This document shows positions 43,051 through 52,307 of a stretch of 64,000 nucleotides of DNA, piece after piece (positions within the stretch are counted from its first letter, which is position 1; each line of letters starts with the position of its first letter). Source of the DNA: Pseudogracilibacillus sp037072025 (GTDB taxonomy: Bacteria > Bacillota > Bacilli > Bacillales > Amphibacillaceae). The stretch is taken from NCBI RefSeq assembly GCF_037072025.1, contig NZ_JAXHDD010000023.1, forward strand, positions 1 through 64,000, read 5' to 3'. The notes beneath the pieces are model-generated. The model saw only the letters and a list, made by a program, of their open reading frames with translations. It did not search any database and had not been told where the DNA came from. The position numbers and the translations under genes were made by a program.

Positions 43051-44406
43051 ATGAATAAACTAAAATTTTCATCTCACCTGGCAATTGGTTTTATGCTTTT
43101 TGCCTTATTTTTCGGAGCAGGAAATTTAATCTTCCCAGCACAGTTAGGACAATACTCAGGTACAAATATATGGCCTGCAGTTATTGGTTTTTTAATTACA
43201 GGGGTTGGATTACCTTTACTTGGAATATTAGCCATGGGCTTTTCGGGAAGTAAAAACTTGCAAGAACTAGCGAGTAGAGTGCATCCCATATATGGACTTT
43301 TTTTCACAGCACTACTTTATTTAACGATCGGGCCATTTTTTGCGGCACCAAGAACGGGAACGGTTGCTTATGAGGTAGGGATTGCTCCATTTGTCGCTGA
43401 TGGTTTTCAACAAATAGGACTATTTATTTTTACATTACTCTTTTTTATCGTTACACTTTTATTTTCCGCATTCCCTGCAAAAATTGTGGATAACGTTGGT
43501 AAAATATTGGCTCCGGCGTTAGTTTTTTTACTTGCTATTCTATTATTTGTCGTTATGTTTAACCCAATGGGGGCAATTCAAGCACCAGAAGAAGCTTATC
43601 AAAGTGGAGCTTTTGTAAAAGGATTTCTTGAAGGATATAACACGATGGACGCTATAGCATCACTTGTATTTGCAATCATAGTTATTTCCGCCATTCGTTC
43701 CTTAGGTGTAACTGATAATAAAAGAATATTTGCTGAGGCAGCCAAATCAGGTACTATAGCAATTATTTTATTAGGTTTAATCTATGTCGGTATAGCTTAC
43801 TTAGGAGCAACGAGTGTTCAGACATTAGGTATATTTGATACAGGTGGTCCTGTATTAAGTGGAGCTGCTGGTCATTATTTTGGAACATTTGGAAACATCA
43901 TGTTGGCAATTGTAATTATCCTAGCTTGTTTAACAACGGCAATCGGACTAATTACAGCGAACGCAGAATATTTCCATACGTTATTCCCTAATATCAGTTA
44001 CAGAACATTAGTTGTATTTTTCTCATTGATTACATTTATTTTTGCAAATTTCGGACTAGCAAATATTATTACTTTTTCAATCCCGGTATTAATGTTCTTA
44101 TACCCACTTGCAATTGTCTTAATGTTATTAACATTTCTTTCGCCATTGTTTAATCATTCACAAATCGTGTATGTCGGAGCGATTGCAGTTACATTTCTTA
44201 TTAGTATTTTTGACGGATTAACTGCACTGTATGATTCGCTTGGTATAGAAGACTTAGGTTGGATGGAACCAATTATTAATTTCTACAGTTCGGTACTCCC
44301 GTTGTATGACCAAGGTCTTGGATGGTTATTACCGGCGCTTATCGCAATTGTAATCACAAGTTTAATTGCGTGGTATCAAAAAGCAAATATCGTTCAGAAA
44401 GCATAA
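43051..44406 (+). CDS. brnQ: Branched-chain amino acid carrier BrnQ
   Basis: A 451-residue LIVCS-family transporter with about twelve membrane helices. Signatures are ALFFGAGNLIFPAQLGQYSG near residues 18-37 and PFFAAPRTGTVAYEVG. It imports Leu, Ile and Val with Na+ or H+. AAAGGAGAAAGG lies before the ATG. A clear terminator follows. Confidence 0.93.
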   Translation: MNKLKFSSHLAIGFMLFALFFGAGNLIFPAQLGQYSGTNIWPAVIGFLITGVGLPLLGILAMGFSGSKNLQELASRVHPIYGLFFTALLYLTIGPFFAAPRTGTVAYEVGIAPFVADGFQQIGLFIFTLLFFIVTLLFSAFPAKIVDNVGKILAPALVFLLAILLFVVMFNPMGAIQAPEEAYQSGAFVKGFLEGYNTMDAIASLVFAIIVISAIRSLGVTDNKRIFAEAAKSGTIAIILLGLIYVGIAYLGATSVQTLGIFDTGGPVLSGAAGHYFGTFGNIMLAIVIILACLTTAIGLITANAEYFHTLFPNISYRTLVVFFSLITFIFANFGLANIITFSIPVLMFLYPLAIVLMLLTFLSPLFNHSQIVYVGAIAVTFLISIFDGLTALYDSLGIEDLGWMEPIINFYSSVLPLYDQGLGWLLPALIAIVITSLIAWYQKANIVQKA

Positions 44407-44421
44407 GTTTTAAATTTCCAT

Positions 44422-44467
44422 ACATCTTGTTACTATATAATTAAGATAGGGACAAGATGTTTTTTAT
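44422..44467 (+). terminator. brnQ terminator
   Basis: ACATCTTGT pairs with ACAAGATGT around a 21-nt loop and runs into T7. Confidence 0.75.
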
Positions 44468-44491
44468 TTCTCTTATCAGGAGGAGAAGCAG

Positions 44492-45181
44492 GTGCAAAAG
44501 ATATTAATTGTAGAGGACGATGAAAAATTAGCCACTCATTTAGCGAAGGAAGTTAAGAAATATGGCTATGACGTATTAATAGGTACTGACTTTTCAAATC
44601 TAATGAACGAATTTAATATTTATCAACCTCATCTTGTATTGTTGGATATTAATTTACCAAGTTATGACGGCTTTTATTGGTGCAGGCAAATACGGCAAGT
44701 ATCGACCTGTCCGGTCATTTTTATTTCTGCCCGTACTGGAGAGATGGATCAAGTAATGGCACTCGAAAATGGTGGGGATGATTTTATTACGAAACCTTTT
44801 TCACCAGAAATTGTGATGGCAAAAGTGCGAAGTCAATTAAGACGAGCTTATGGAGAATACGCGGCTCAACAACAAGAACGGATTGTAGAACAAAAAGGAC
44901 TGCAACTTTTTCCTGAACGACTTGAGCTTAGCTTTAATAATAAAACAATCTCTGTAACTAAAAATGAGGCGGATATTATTGAAATATTATTAGAGCGTTT
45001 TCCACGAGTTGCTGGCAGAGAAGATTTATTAGAGAAATTATGGGATGATCAAACATTTGTGGATGAAAATACGTTAAATGTTAATATAACACGAGTAAGG
45101 AAAAAGTTTTTAGAAGTTGGTATAGCGGATGCAGTTGAAACAATTCGCGGGGTTGGGTATCGATTACATGTGACATGGTAA
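44492..45181 (+). CDS. BceR-like response regulator
   Basis: A 229-residue OmpR-family regulator. The receiver domain has D9/D10 and phospho-accepting D52 (LLDIN), and TKPF carries the conserved Lys. The C-terminal winged helix is at about 130-229 (VNITRVRKKF). GTG start after AGGAGGAG. The kinase gene starts 11 nt after the stop. It is expected to activate the downstream ABC transporter through the TTACA-N4-TGTAA site. Confidence 0.88.
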   Translation: MQKILIVEDDEKLATHLAKEVKKYGYDVLIGTDFSNLMNEFNIYQPHLVLLDINLPSYDGFYWCRQIRQVSTCPVIFISARTGEMDQVMALENGGDDFITKPFSPEIVMAKVRSQLRRAYGEYAAQQQERIVEQKGLQLFPERLELSFNNKTISVTKNEADIIEILLERFPRVAGREDLLEKLWDDQTFVDENTLNVNITRVRKKFLEVGIADAVETIRGVGYRLHVTW

Positions 45182-45192
45182 GGAGATGCATC

Positions 45193-46170
45193 ATGAAGCT
45201 GTTTTTAAAAGAACATATATTCCTCATAGTTGTACAGATTATTCAACTTACTACAGTTGTTGGAATAGTTTGGCTTGCTGGTTTTCGTCAAGTTGAAATT
45301 ATTTTATATAGCCTATTTTTAGGGGGCTTTTTTCTCGTTTGTTATCTCATTTATTATTACATTCGACGCCGAAACTTTTACAAACGATTATCTGTACCAG
45401 TTAGAACACTTGATGAGACATTGCAAGAACAAGATGATGTTGCAATTGGAAAAGCATTAAACCAACTCTTGAAAGCACAATACAATTTATTCCAAGAACA
45501 ATTTATCGTTATGGGGAAAAAACAGGAAGAACACCTGATCTTTATGGACAGATGGATTCATCAAATGAAAACACCTCTATCAGTTATCGAATTAATGGCA
45601 AAAGATTTGGATGAGCCCGATGCCTCCAGTTTTCGAGAAGAAACGGATCGATTAAAAGCCGGTCTAAATATGGTGTTATATATGGGGCGGCTGCGGACAA
45701 TTGAGCAAGACTTTCATATTAAAAAAGTAGATTTATTAAAATTAATTCAGGAAGTAAATCAGGATAATAAACGGTTATATATTAGAAATAATCTTTATCC
45801 TGAGGTCAATGAGAAGCAAACTAACATCATGGTAGAATCGGATGAAAAATGGTTATTTTTTATGGTATCACAACTTGTTCAAAATGCAGTGAAATATTCA
45901 ACTGGAAAATCGAATAAAATCCAATTTGTTTTGGATGAACAAGATGGAAATGTAGTACTAGAAGTGAGGGACTTTGGAGTCGGTATTCCAAAAGAAGACG
46001 TAAGAAGAATTTTTGATGCATTTTATACTGGAGAAAATGGTCGTCAATATCGTGAATCAACAGGGATGGGATTATTTTTAGTAAAGGAAGTTGCCGAGTA
46101 TTTGGGACATAAAATAGAAGTGACATCGACAGTTGGAGAGGGATCAACATTTTGCATTATTTTCAACTAA
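45193..46170 (+). CDS. BceS-like intramembrane-sensing histidine kinase
   Basis: A 325-residue kinase with two membrane helices (about 9-29 and 36-56) and almost no extracellular loop, which is typical of BceS-type kinases. H123 is in DRWIHQMKTPLSVIE. The ATPase part has N, G1 and G2 boxes (QNAVKYS, DFGVGIP, GMGLFLV). It probably senses drug flux through the BceAB-like transporter. The ATG at 45193 follows AAGGAGATG. Confidence 0.88.
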   Translation: MKLFLKEHIFLIVVQIIQLTTVVGIVWLAGFRQVEIILYSLFLGGFFLVCYLIYYYIRRRNFYKRLSVPVRTLDETLQEQDDVAIGKALNQLLKAQYNLFQEQFIVMGKKQEEHLIFMDRWIHQMKTPLSVIELMAKDLDEPDASSFREETDRLKAGLNMVLYMGRLRTIEQDFHIKKVDLLKLIQEVNQDNKRLYIRNNLYPEVNEKQTNIMVESDEKWLFFMVSQLVQNAVKYSTGKSNKIQFVLDEQDGNVVLEVRDFGVGIPKEDVRRIFDAFYTGENGRQYRESTGMGLFLVKEVAEYLGHKIEVTSTVGEGSTFCIIFN

Positions 46171-46221
46171 TTTTTAGAGGCATCAACAAGATTGAAAATT
46201 ACGCTAAATTATTTCGTTATT

Positions 46222-46281
46222 CGCTGAATGTTTAGTTGAATCGCTGAATTCTAGTTCGAATCCGCTTCATCTGGGTTGCAC
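46222..46281 (+). repeat. Short 20-bp direct repeat, about 2.5 units
   Basis: CGCTGAATGTTTAGTTGAAT at 46222 is followed directly by CGCTGAATTCTAGTTCGAAT, then a diverged CCGCTTCAT third unit. The period equals that of the large array at 37361, but the sequence is different. Confidence 0.6.
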
Positions 46282-46292
46282 TGACCCTTTTC

Positions 46293-46306
46293 TTACAACA
46301 TTGTAA
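46293..46306 (+). promoter_or_regulatory. BceR-type operator before the ABC transporter
   Basis: TTACA-ACAT-TGTAA, extended to CTTACAA/TTGTAAG, fits the TNACA-N4-TGTAA signature of BceR-like regulators. It lies 83 nt upstream of the ATPase gene. Confidence 0.75.
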
Positions 46307-46388
46307 GGTAAGTGAAAGAAAAATCAATAGTTACCATAGACAATCCGTTATAAGCTAAAGATAGACATGAACGAAAGGGGTTTTTAAG

Positions 46389-47153
46389 TTGTTACAAGTG
46401 AAAAACTTAAGTAAAGTTTATGAAGGGAAAATACCTTATCGAGCTTTAACGGATATAAGTTTTACTGTTGATACAGGAGAATTTGTATGCATTATGGGTC
46501 CTTCTGGTAGCGGGAAAACTACGCTATTAAATATTATTGCAACAATAGATGAGCCAACAACTGGTGAAGTGCTAATAAAAGGAGAAAATCCACATAAGTT
46601 AAATAGAAATAAGTTAGCTAAATTCCGTCGAAGGGAATTAGGTTTTGTCTTTCAGGATTTTAATTTATTACACACATTGACTGTAGAGGAAAACATTGTT
46701 CTTCCTTTAACACTCGATAGTAAACGTGTAAAAGAAATGAAGGAAAAGGCACATGCTATTGCAGAAACGTTAGGAATAAAAGAAATAATGAATAAACGAA
46801 CATATGAAATATCTGGGGGGCAGGCACAACGAACTGCGGTGGCTCGAGCGATGATTCACCAGCCGAAATTAGTTTTAGCCGATGAACCGACAGGAAATCT
46901 GGATTCAAAAGCGTCAAAAGATGTGATGGAAATGCTCTCTTTGATGAACGAGCAAGAAGAGACAACGATGATGCTTGTTACACATGATGCACAAGCGGCA
47001 AGTTACTCAGATCGAGTCATTTTTATTCGCGATGGGAAGTTGTATTCCGAAATTCATAAAGGGGATAATCGGCAAATATTCTTCCAAAAGATTATCGATA
47101 CACTTTCCTTAATGGGAGGTAATGATGATGACCTTTCGTCAGTTCGCGTTTAA
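46389..47153 (+). CDS. BceA-like ABC transporter ATPase
   Basis: A 254-residue MacB/BceA-type ATPase: Walker A GPSGSGKTT, Q-loop FQDFNLLHTLTV, signature SGGQAQR, Walker B LVLADEPTGNLDS, switch His VTHD. TTG start at 46389 after AAAGGGG. Its 3' end overlaps the permease gene. With the permease it probably protects against cell-wall-targeting peptides such as bacitracin. The drug is inferred from the module type. Confidence 0.92.
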   Translation: MLQVKNLSKVYEGKIPYRALTDISFTVDTGEFVCIMGPSGSGKTTLLNIIATIDEPTTGEVLIKGENPHKLNRNKLAKFRRRELGFVFQDFNLLHTLTVEENIVLPLTLDSKRVKEMKEKAHAIAETLGIKEIMNKRTYEISGGQAQRTAVARAMIHQPKLVLADEPTGNLDSKASKDVMEMLSLMNEQEETTMMLVTHDAQAASYSDRVIFIRDGKLYSEIHKGDNRQIFFQKIIDTLSLMGGNDDDLSSVRV

Positions 47154-49008
47154 TAATGTCTTCCGAAATAAACGCTTGTATGTTGCTTATTTTTTAAGTA
47201 GCGTATTTACGGTTATGGTGTTTTTTACATTTTTAAATTTTGCTTTTCATCCTGGATTAAATGGGGAGGGAATACATCCCAGTGTAACGAAAGGGATGTC
47301 CGTTGCTGGTGGGATTATTTATGTATTTTCCTTTTTCTTTATTCTTTATTCGATGAGTTCTTTTTTGCAATCAAGAAAAAAAGAATTTGGTGTATTAATG
47401 ATCCAAGGGATGTCAAATCAACAAATTCGATGGATGGTATTTTTAGAAAATATGGTTATCGGCTTTTTTGCTACAGTAATAGGGATTGCACTTGGACTAG
47501 TTTTTTCAAAAGCAATACTACTTATTGCGGAAAATGTGTTAGTTTTAGATGGTAGTTTAAGCTTTTATTTTCCGATGAAAGCATTAATTGTAACTTTTAT
47601 TTCGTTTATGATTTTATTTTTCTTTATTTCTATTTTCGTCACTTTTGTACTACGAACGAAAAAGCTAGTGAAGTTAATTAAGGGAGATAAAATTGGAAAA
47701 AGTGAACCAAAAGCATCCATTTGGTTAACAGTTATAGCCGTACTTTTAGTAGGAAGCGGATATGCAATTGCTTTATATGTGAAAGGCCCAGCAGTTGCCT
47801 TTGCTTTGTTTCCCGTTGTAACACTCGTTATAATCGGAACTTATTTTTTATTTACACAACTCAATGTATATGTCGTCAGAAAGCTAAAAGAAAGTGAACG
47901 TTTATTTTGGAAAAAAACAAATATGCTGTTGTTTTCAGATTTATCATATCGGATGAAAGATAATGCACGAGCTTTTTTTATGGTTGCCATTATTTCTACC
48001 GTTGCATTTAGTGCAATTGGAACACTCGTTGGACTGAATTCTTATTTAACAAGTGGGCTAAAATCTGCTCATCCTATTTCGTTTGTTTATACGGCAGAGG
48101 AGGCAGAAGAGAATAACAATGAAATTAACAAAATTGAACAAACGCTTGATCAATACGATTTAACGTATGATAAAGCTGAAATAGAATTAAATTATTACAA
48201 TCAGAATGAGGATTCAATTTTAATTACAACTGCTGAGACGTATAATGCGTTTGCACGGATTACAGGCGAAAAAGAAATTGATTTAAAAGATACTCAAGTG
48301 GCCGTGGTGGAGCAAAGTTCTGGTAATATGTTGGTACCTCAAGCTAATTTAGAAAACTCATTTATTACATTAGAGGACGGAACGAATGCGAATGTGGATA
48401 AAAATTTGTTAGGTATTGCAAAGCCCAATGTGCTACCAGAAGTAATGCATTATTACATTGTGGGAGACCATATTTACGAGCAACTCTCATCTCCGGAACA
48501 CACGAAAAAAGTTATTGGATGGCAAGTTCAAAACGGAGATAAAGATAAATTGATCGCAGCTGGTCAGAAAGTTTCGAAAGAATTTCCTGGAATCATGGCA
48601 ATAGACCATGCTGTCCATGATATTAATAAAATGTGGAGCCCGATAATGTTTGTTGGATTATTTATTGGGATCGTGTTTTTCGTATCGGCAGGAAGTTTCT
48701 TGTATTTTAGACTGTACACGGACCTTGATGATGATAAAGAGAAGTTTATGGCAATTAGTAAAATTGGCTTAACGACAAAGGAAATGAACAGCGTCATCGG
48801 TAAGCAAATTACATTACTCTTTTTTGCACCGATTATTGTCGCAATAATCCATGGGGCAGTGGCATTAACCGCTTTATCACATATGTTTGGTTATAATTTA
48901 TTTACGGAGTCAGCAATTGTCCTCGGAAGTTTCTTTGTTATCCAAGTTGTTTATTTTATAATTGTTCGTTATTTTTATACAAAGCAAGTAAGATTGGCTG
49001 TAGAATAG
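47128..49008 (+). CDS. BceB-like ABC transporter permease
   Basis: A 626-residue FtsX-fold permease. The conserved start is MTFRQFAFNNVFRNKRLY. About ten membrane helices are present, with a large extracellular domain (about residues 310-505) before the last helices, as in BceB. Three ATGs in a row occur at 47122, 47125 and 47128; the last has GGGAGGT at the best distance. The extracellular domain defines drug specificity but cannot be read here. Confidence 0.9.
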   Translation: MTFRQFAFNNVFRNKRLYVAYFLSSVFTVMVFFTFLNFAFHPGLNGEGIHPSVTKGMSVAGGIIYVFSFFFILYSMSSFLQSRKKEFGVLMIQGMSNQQIRWMVFLENMVIGFFATVIGIALGLVFSKAILLIAENVLVLDGSLSFYFPMKALIVTFISFMILFFFISIFVTFVLRTKKLVKLIKGDKIGKSEPKASIWLTVIAVLLVGSGYAIALYVKGPAVAFALFPVVTLVIIGTYFLFTQLNVYVVRKLKESERLFWKKTNMLLFSDLSYRMKDNARAFFMVAIISTVAFSAIGTLVGLNSYLTSGLKSAHPISFVYTAEEAEENNNEINKIEQTLDQYDLTYDKAEIELNYYNQNEDSILITTAETYNAFARITGEKEIDLKDTQVAVVEQSSGNMLVPQANLENSFITLEDGTNANVDKNLLGIAKPNVLPEVMHYYIVGDHIYEQLSSPEHTKKVIGWQVQNGDKDKLIAAGQKVSKEFPGIMAIDHAVHDINKMWSPIMFVGLFIGIVFFVSAGSFLYFRLYTDLDDDKEKFMAISKIGLTTKEMNSVIGKQITLLFFAPIIVAIIHGAVALTALSHMFGYNLFTESAIVLGSFFVIQVVYFIIVRYFYTKQVRLAVE

Positions 49009-49049
49009 AAAAAAGGACTGTAGGGCTGGTGCTCTTCAGTCCCTTTTTT
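49009..49049 (+). terminator. Terminator of the Bce-like operon
   Basis: AAAAAAGGACTG and CAGTCCCTTTTTT form a stem around a 16-nt loop, starting right after the permease stop. Confidence 0.8.
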
Positions 49050-49136
49050 AGCAGATAAGAAAGTATAAAACTTTCCTACTGCATAAGTGCAACTAAGGCT
49101 TTCGCCAAGGCTTGGCGATAAGCCAAGTTTTCTAAA
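49050..49136 (+). repeat. Dispersed repeat B, best-preserved copy
   Basis: AGCAGATAAGAAAGTATAAA, ACTTTCCTAC, GCATAAGTGCAACTAAGGC, then a TTTCGCCAAG/CTTGGCGATAAGCC hairpin and AAGTTTTCT. The stem GGCTT-TCGCCAAG with CTTGGCGATAAGCC is nearly perfect, with one bulge. Confidence 0.85.
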
Positions 49137-49151
49137 GTTTGCACTAAAGAG

Positions 49152-50048
49152 TTATTTCATCATTTGTTTAATTTGGGTGGATACAAAGTCTACAAAGAAC
49201 TTTAATAAACCTTCTATTTTTGTATCTTTTAAAAAAATAATTTGATATGGACGACTAAGTTGAGGTAAATCGCTAATATTTACAATACGAAGGTTATCTG
49301 CTCTTAATTCTTCTTCTAAAGATAATCTAGGCAAAATACCAATCCCCATTTTTTTCATGATCATTTGCTTCACGAGCTTAATATTATCCGTTTCTAAAAC
49401 GATGTTCGATTCTATTTTTAAATTGTGAAATGCTTTATTAATCAAAGTCCAATCGATTGAACCACGATTGAATAAGATTAACGGCTCATTGGCGACATCT
49501 TGCAAAGAAACATGCTGTTTGTGGTAAAAAGGATGGCTTGGGTACGTCACTAACACCAGTTCATCGTCGAATAAATGAATGGAATCAATTTTAGGATGAT
49601 TAACGGAACGAGTAATCCCTAACGGTACTTCATAATTTAGAACCATATTTAATACGTTATGGGTATGTCCTGTATGAACGGTTAGTTTAATTTTTGGAAA
49701 GACTTTATAAAATTCACTAATTATTTTTGGTAAAATAAAATCTGCCATAATTAATACAGATGAAATACTTATTTCTCCTTCAGTAATTAAATTACGATTT
49801 TGAATGGAATGGATTCCTTCATCCATTTGTTCAAGCATTGTTTTAGCATAAGGTAAAAAGATTTCTCCTTCTTTAGTTAACGTAGCATATTTATCATTTC
49901 GGTTAAATAATGAACAACCTAAGATTTGTTCTAATGATTTGATACGAGCACTTACTGTTGGTTGGGATATAAATAAAATTTCTCCTGCTTTACTAAAACT
50001 ACCAGTAAATGAAACATATAAAAAAGCTTCTAGTTGATTCAAATTCAT
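49152..50048 (-). CDS. LysR-family regulator, divergent from the peptide operon
   Basis: A 298-residue LysR-type regulator. The helix-turn-helix reads LNQLEAFLYVSFTGSFSKAG then SQPTVSARIKSLE, with a substrate-binding-fold effector domain. It is divergent from the dpp-type operon across a 357-bp AT-rich spacer, so it is the likely regulator of that operon. The effector is unknown; a peptide or D-amino acid would fit. Confidence 0.88.
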   Translation of the reverse strand: MNLNQLEAFLYVSFTGSFSKAGEILFISQPTVSARIKSLEQILGCSLFNRNDKYATLTKEGEIFLPYAKTMLEQMDEGIHSIQNRNLITEGEISISSVLIMADFILPKIISEFYKVFPKIKLTVHTGHTHNVLNMVLNYEVPLGITRSVNHPKIDSIHLFDDELVLVTYPSHPFYHKQHVSLQDVANEPLILFNRGSIDWTLINKAFHNLKIESNIVLETDNIKLVKQMIMKKMGIGILPRLSLEEELRADNLRIVNISDLPQLSRPYQIIFLKDTKIEGLLKFFVDFVSTQIKQMMK

Positions 50049-50236
50049 TTTTATACCACCTATGTTATCAATCTTTTGTATAGAGGCATTGAAAAATATT
50101 CTTCATAAAATTCTATTTTTTTTCATATCTATTTATTAATTATATAGTAAATACGGGTATTTTCATCATACTTAAGGCGGATAAATAAAGGGTTATTAGC
50201 TTTTTAAATAAGTAGAACAAATAATATTAATTGGAA

Positions 50237-50257
50237 ATATAGGGTAATATTCTATAT
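50237..50257. promoter_or_regulatory. Candidate LysR binding dyad
   Basis: ATATAG-N9-CTATAT in the LysR-dppB spacer gives the T-N11-A pattern of LysR sites. The spacer is AT-rich, so chance matches are likely. No other structure in 50049-50405 stands out. Confidence 0.35.
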
Positions 50258-50405
50258 AATTAAATAAAAATATTAAGTTATGGAAATGAATACCACTTTA
50301 ATAGAAATCGCTAACAAAACCATTTTAGGTAAAAACATACAAGTTAAATGACGTAGCAAATATGGAGTAAAGAAAAACACTAGTTAATAAATAGGGGTGA
50401 TACGA

Positions 50406-51338
50406 GTGTTACGTTATATTTTAAAACGCTTACTTATTATGCTAATTACGCTTTGGATCATCATCTCATTAACATTTATTTTAATGGTAAGTATTCCAGG
50501 TTCCCCATTTAATAGCGAAAGTTCCTCTAACGAAACTGTTCAAGCAAACTTAGAAGCACATTACAATTTAGACAAACCTTACTATGTTCAATATCTCCTT
50601 TACATAAAATCGATTGCTACATTTGACTTTGGTCCCTCTATTAAACAACCAGATCATTCGGTAAATGACCTTTTAGGTAGGGGCTTTCCAATATCTTTTG
50701 AATTAGGGATCATTACAATCATTGTCGCTGTACTATCTGGAATTACGTTAGGTGTGTTCGCTGCATTACGACATAATGGGATGATAGATTATTTAGCAAT
50801 GGGGTTTGCAGTGTTAGGTATTTCAATTCCAAACTTTGTTTTAGCGACGTTATTAATCCAACATCTTGCGGTGAATTTAGAACTGTTACCTGTAGCAACG
50901 TGGTCTAGTCCAGCTCATATGGTTTTGCCAACGTTAGCATTAGCTACCGGTCCAATGGCGATTATCGCTAGACTTACTAGATCCTCTATGTTGGAAGTAT
51001 TGACACAAGATTATATTCGAATGGCAAGGGCAAAAGGACTGTCTCCATGGAAAATTATTGTAAAACATGCCCTCAGAAACGCGTTAATGCCAGTTGTAAC
51101 AATATTAGGAACATTAGTTGCAAGTATTTTAACAGGAACGTTCGTTATAGAAAAAATTTTTGCTATTCCGGGGATGGGAAAATATTTCGTTGAAAGCATT
51201 AACCAACGTGACTATCCAGTTATTATGGGAACGACCGTGTTTTATAGTGCCTTTTTGATCATTATGCTTTTTTTAGTTGATATCGCTTACGGCATATTAG
51301 ATCCAAGAATTAAAGTTCATCGGAAAGGAGGAGAATAA
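50406..51338 (+). CDS. Dipeptide/oligopeptide ABC permease DppB-like
   Basis: A 310-residue permease with six helices, N-terminal RYILKRLLIMLITLWIIISL and EAA loop YIRMARAKGLSPWKIIVKHALRNALMP. GTG at 50406 with AGGGGTG 8 nt upstream; the GTG at 50397 lies in the ribosome site. It is the first gene of a transporter operon whose neighbours are peptide hydrolases. Confidence 0.92.
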   Translation: MLRYILKRLLIMLITLWIIISLTFILMVSIPGSPFNSESSSNETVQANLEAHYNLDKPYYVQYLLYIKSIATFDFGPSIKQPDHSVNDLLGRGFPISFELGIITIIVAVLSGITLGVFAALRHNGMIDYLAMGFAVLGISIPNFVLATLLIQHLAVNLELLPVATWSSPAHMVLPTLALATGPMAIIARLTRSSMLEVLTQDYIRMARAKGLSPWKIIVKHALRNALMPVVTILGTLVASILTGTFVIEKIFAIPGMGKYFVESINQRDYPVIMGTTVFYSAFLIIMLFLVDIAYGILDPRIKVHRKGGE

Positions 51339-52298
51339 ATGAAAGCACTTCATGAAATGCAACCTGAAAAAAATTCTCCTGCCGAAGCACCCGATGAATG
51401 GTTCCGCTTACTAGAAAAAGAGCAAGGGATGGGGGAAGTAGTAGCACGCCCTTCACTCTCCTATTGGAAAGACGCATGGAATAGATTAAAGAAGAATAAA
51501 TTGGCGATGGTAGGATTAATCTTCCTTATATTATTAACATTCATGGCAATTTTCGGTCCCATCCTTTCACCGTACGAGGTAAATACGCAAAATTTACCTG
51601 AACAGTACCAAAAACCATCTGCTGCACATTGGTTTGGAACAGATTCTGCAGGTAGAGATGTATTTACAAGAACATGGTATGGAGCACGTATTTCTTTATT
51701 TGTTGGATTAATGGCTGCATTAATCGACGTATCGATCGGGATTATTTATGGAGGGATTGCCGGTTATAAAGGAGGCCGAACAGACAATGCTATGATGCGA
51801 ATTGTTGAAATCTTATACGGCCTACCTTATTTATTAGTTGTTATTTTATTACTCGTTGTACTTGGACCAAGTTTATTTACAATTATAGTAGCTTTGACAG
51901 TCACCGGCTGGGTCGGAATGGCAAGGATTGTAAGGGGGCAAGTCCTCCAAATAAAAAATTACGAGTTCGTCCTTGCCGCCCAATCGTATGGGGCTAAAAA
52001 ATCGAGGATTATTCGAAAGAATCTTATACCGAATACGATGGGGCCGATTATTGTACAAATGACATTAACAGTACCTTCTGCTATTTTTGCCGAAGCTTTC
52101 TTAAGTTTTATAGGATTAGGTATACAAGCCCCATATGCGAGTTGGGGTGTGATGGCAAACGATTCGTTAGGTGCTATTTTATCTGGAAACTGGTGGACAT
52201 TATTTTTCCCAGCATTTTTTATTTCATTTACAATGTTTGCGTTTAACGTACTAGGTGATGGATTACAAGATGCACTTGATCCAAAGTTAAGGAAGTAG
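51339..52298 (+). CDS. Dipeptide/oligopeptide ABC permease DppC-like
   Basis: A 319-residue permease with an 80-residue cytoplasmic N-terminus, an N-terminal OppC-type helix, GTDSAGRDVFTRTWYGARISL and the EAA loop ending KKSRIIRKNLIPNT. It begins one base after the dppB stop, so the two are tightly coupled. Confidence 0.93.
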   Translation: MKALHEMQPEKNSPAEAPDEWFRLLEKEQGMGEVVARPSLSYWKDAWNRLKKNKLAMVGLIFLILLTFMAIFGPILSPYEVNTQNLPEQYQKPSAAHWFGTDSAGRDVFTRTWYGARISLFVGLMAALIDVSIGIIYGGIAGYKGGRTDNAMMRIVEILYGLPYLLVVILLLVVLGPSLFTIIVALTVTGWVGMARIVRGQVLQIKNYEFVLAAQSYGAKKSRIIRKNLIPNTMGPIIVQMTLTVPSAIFAEAFLSFIGLGIQAPYASWGVMANDSLGAILSGNWWTLFFPAFFISFTMFAFNVLGDGLQDALDPKLRK

Positions 52299-52307
52299 GG
52301 AGAAAAT

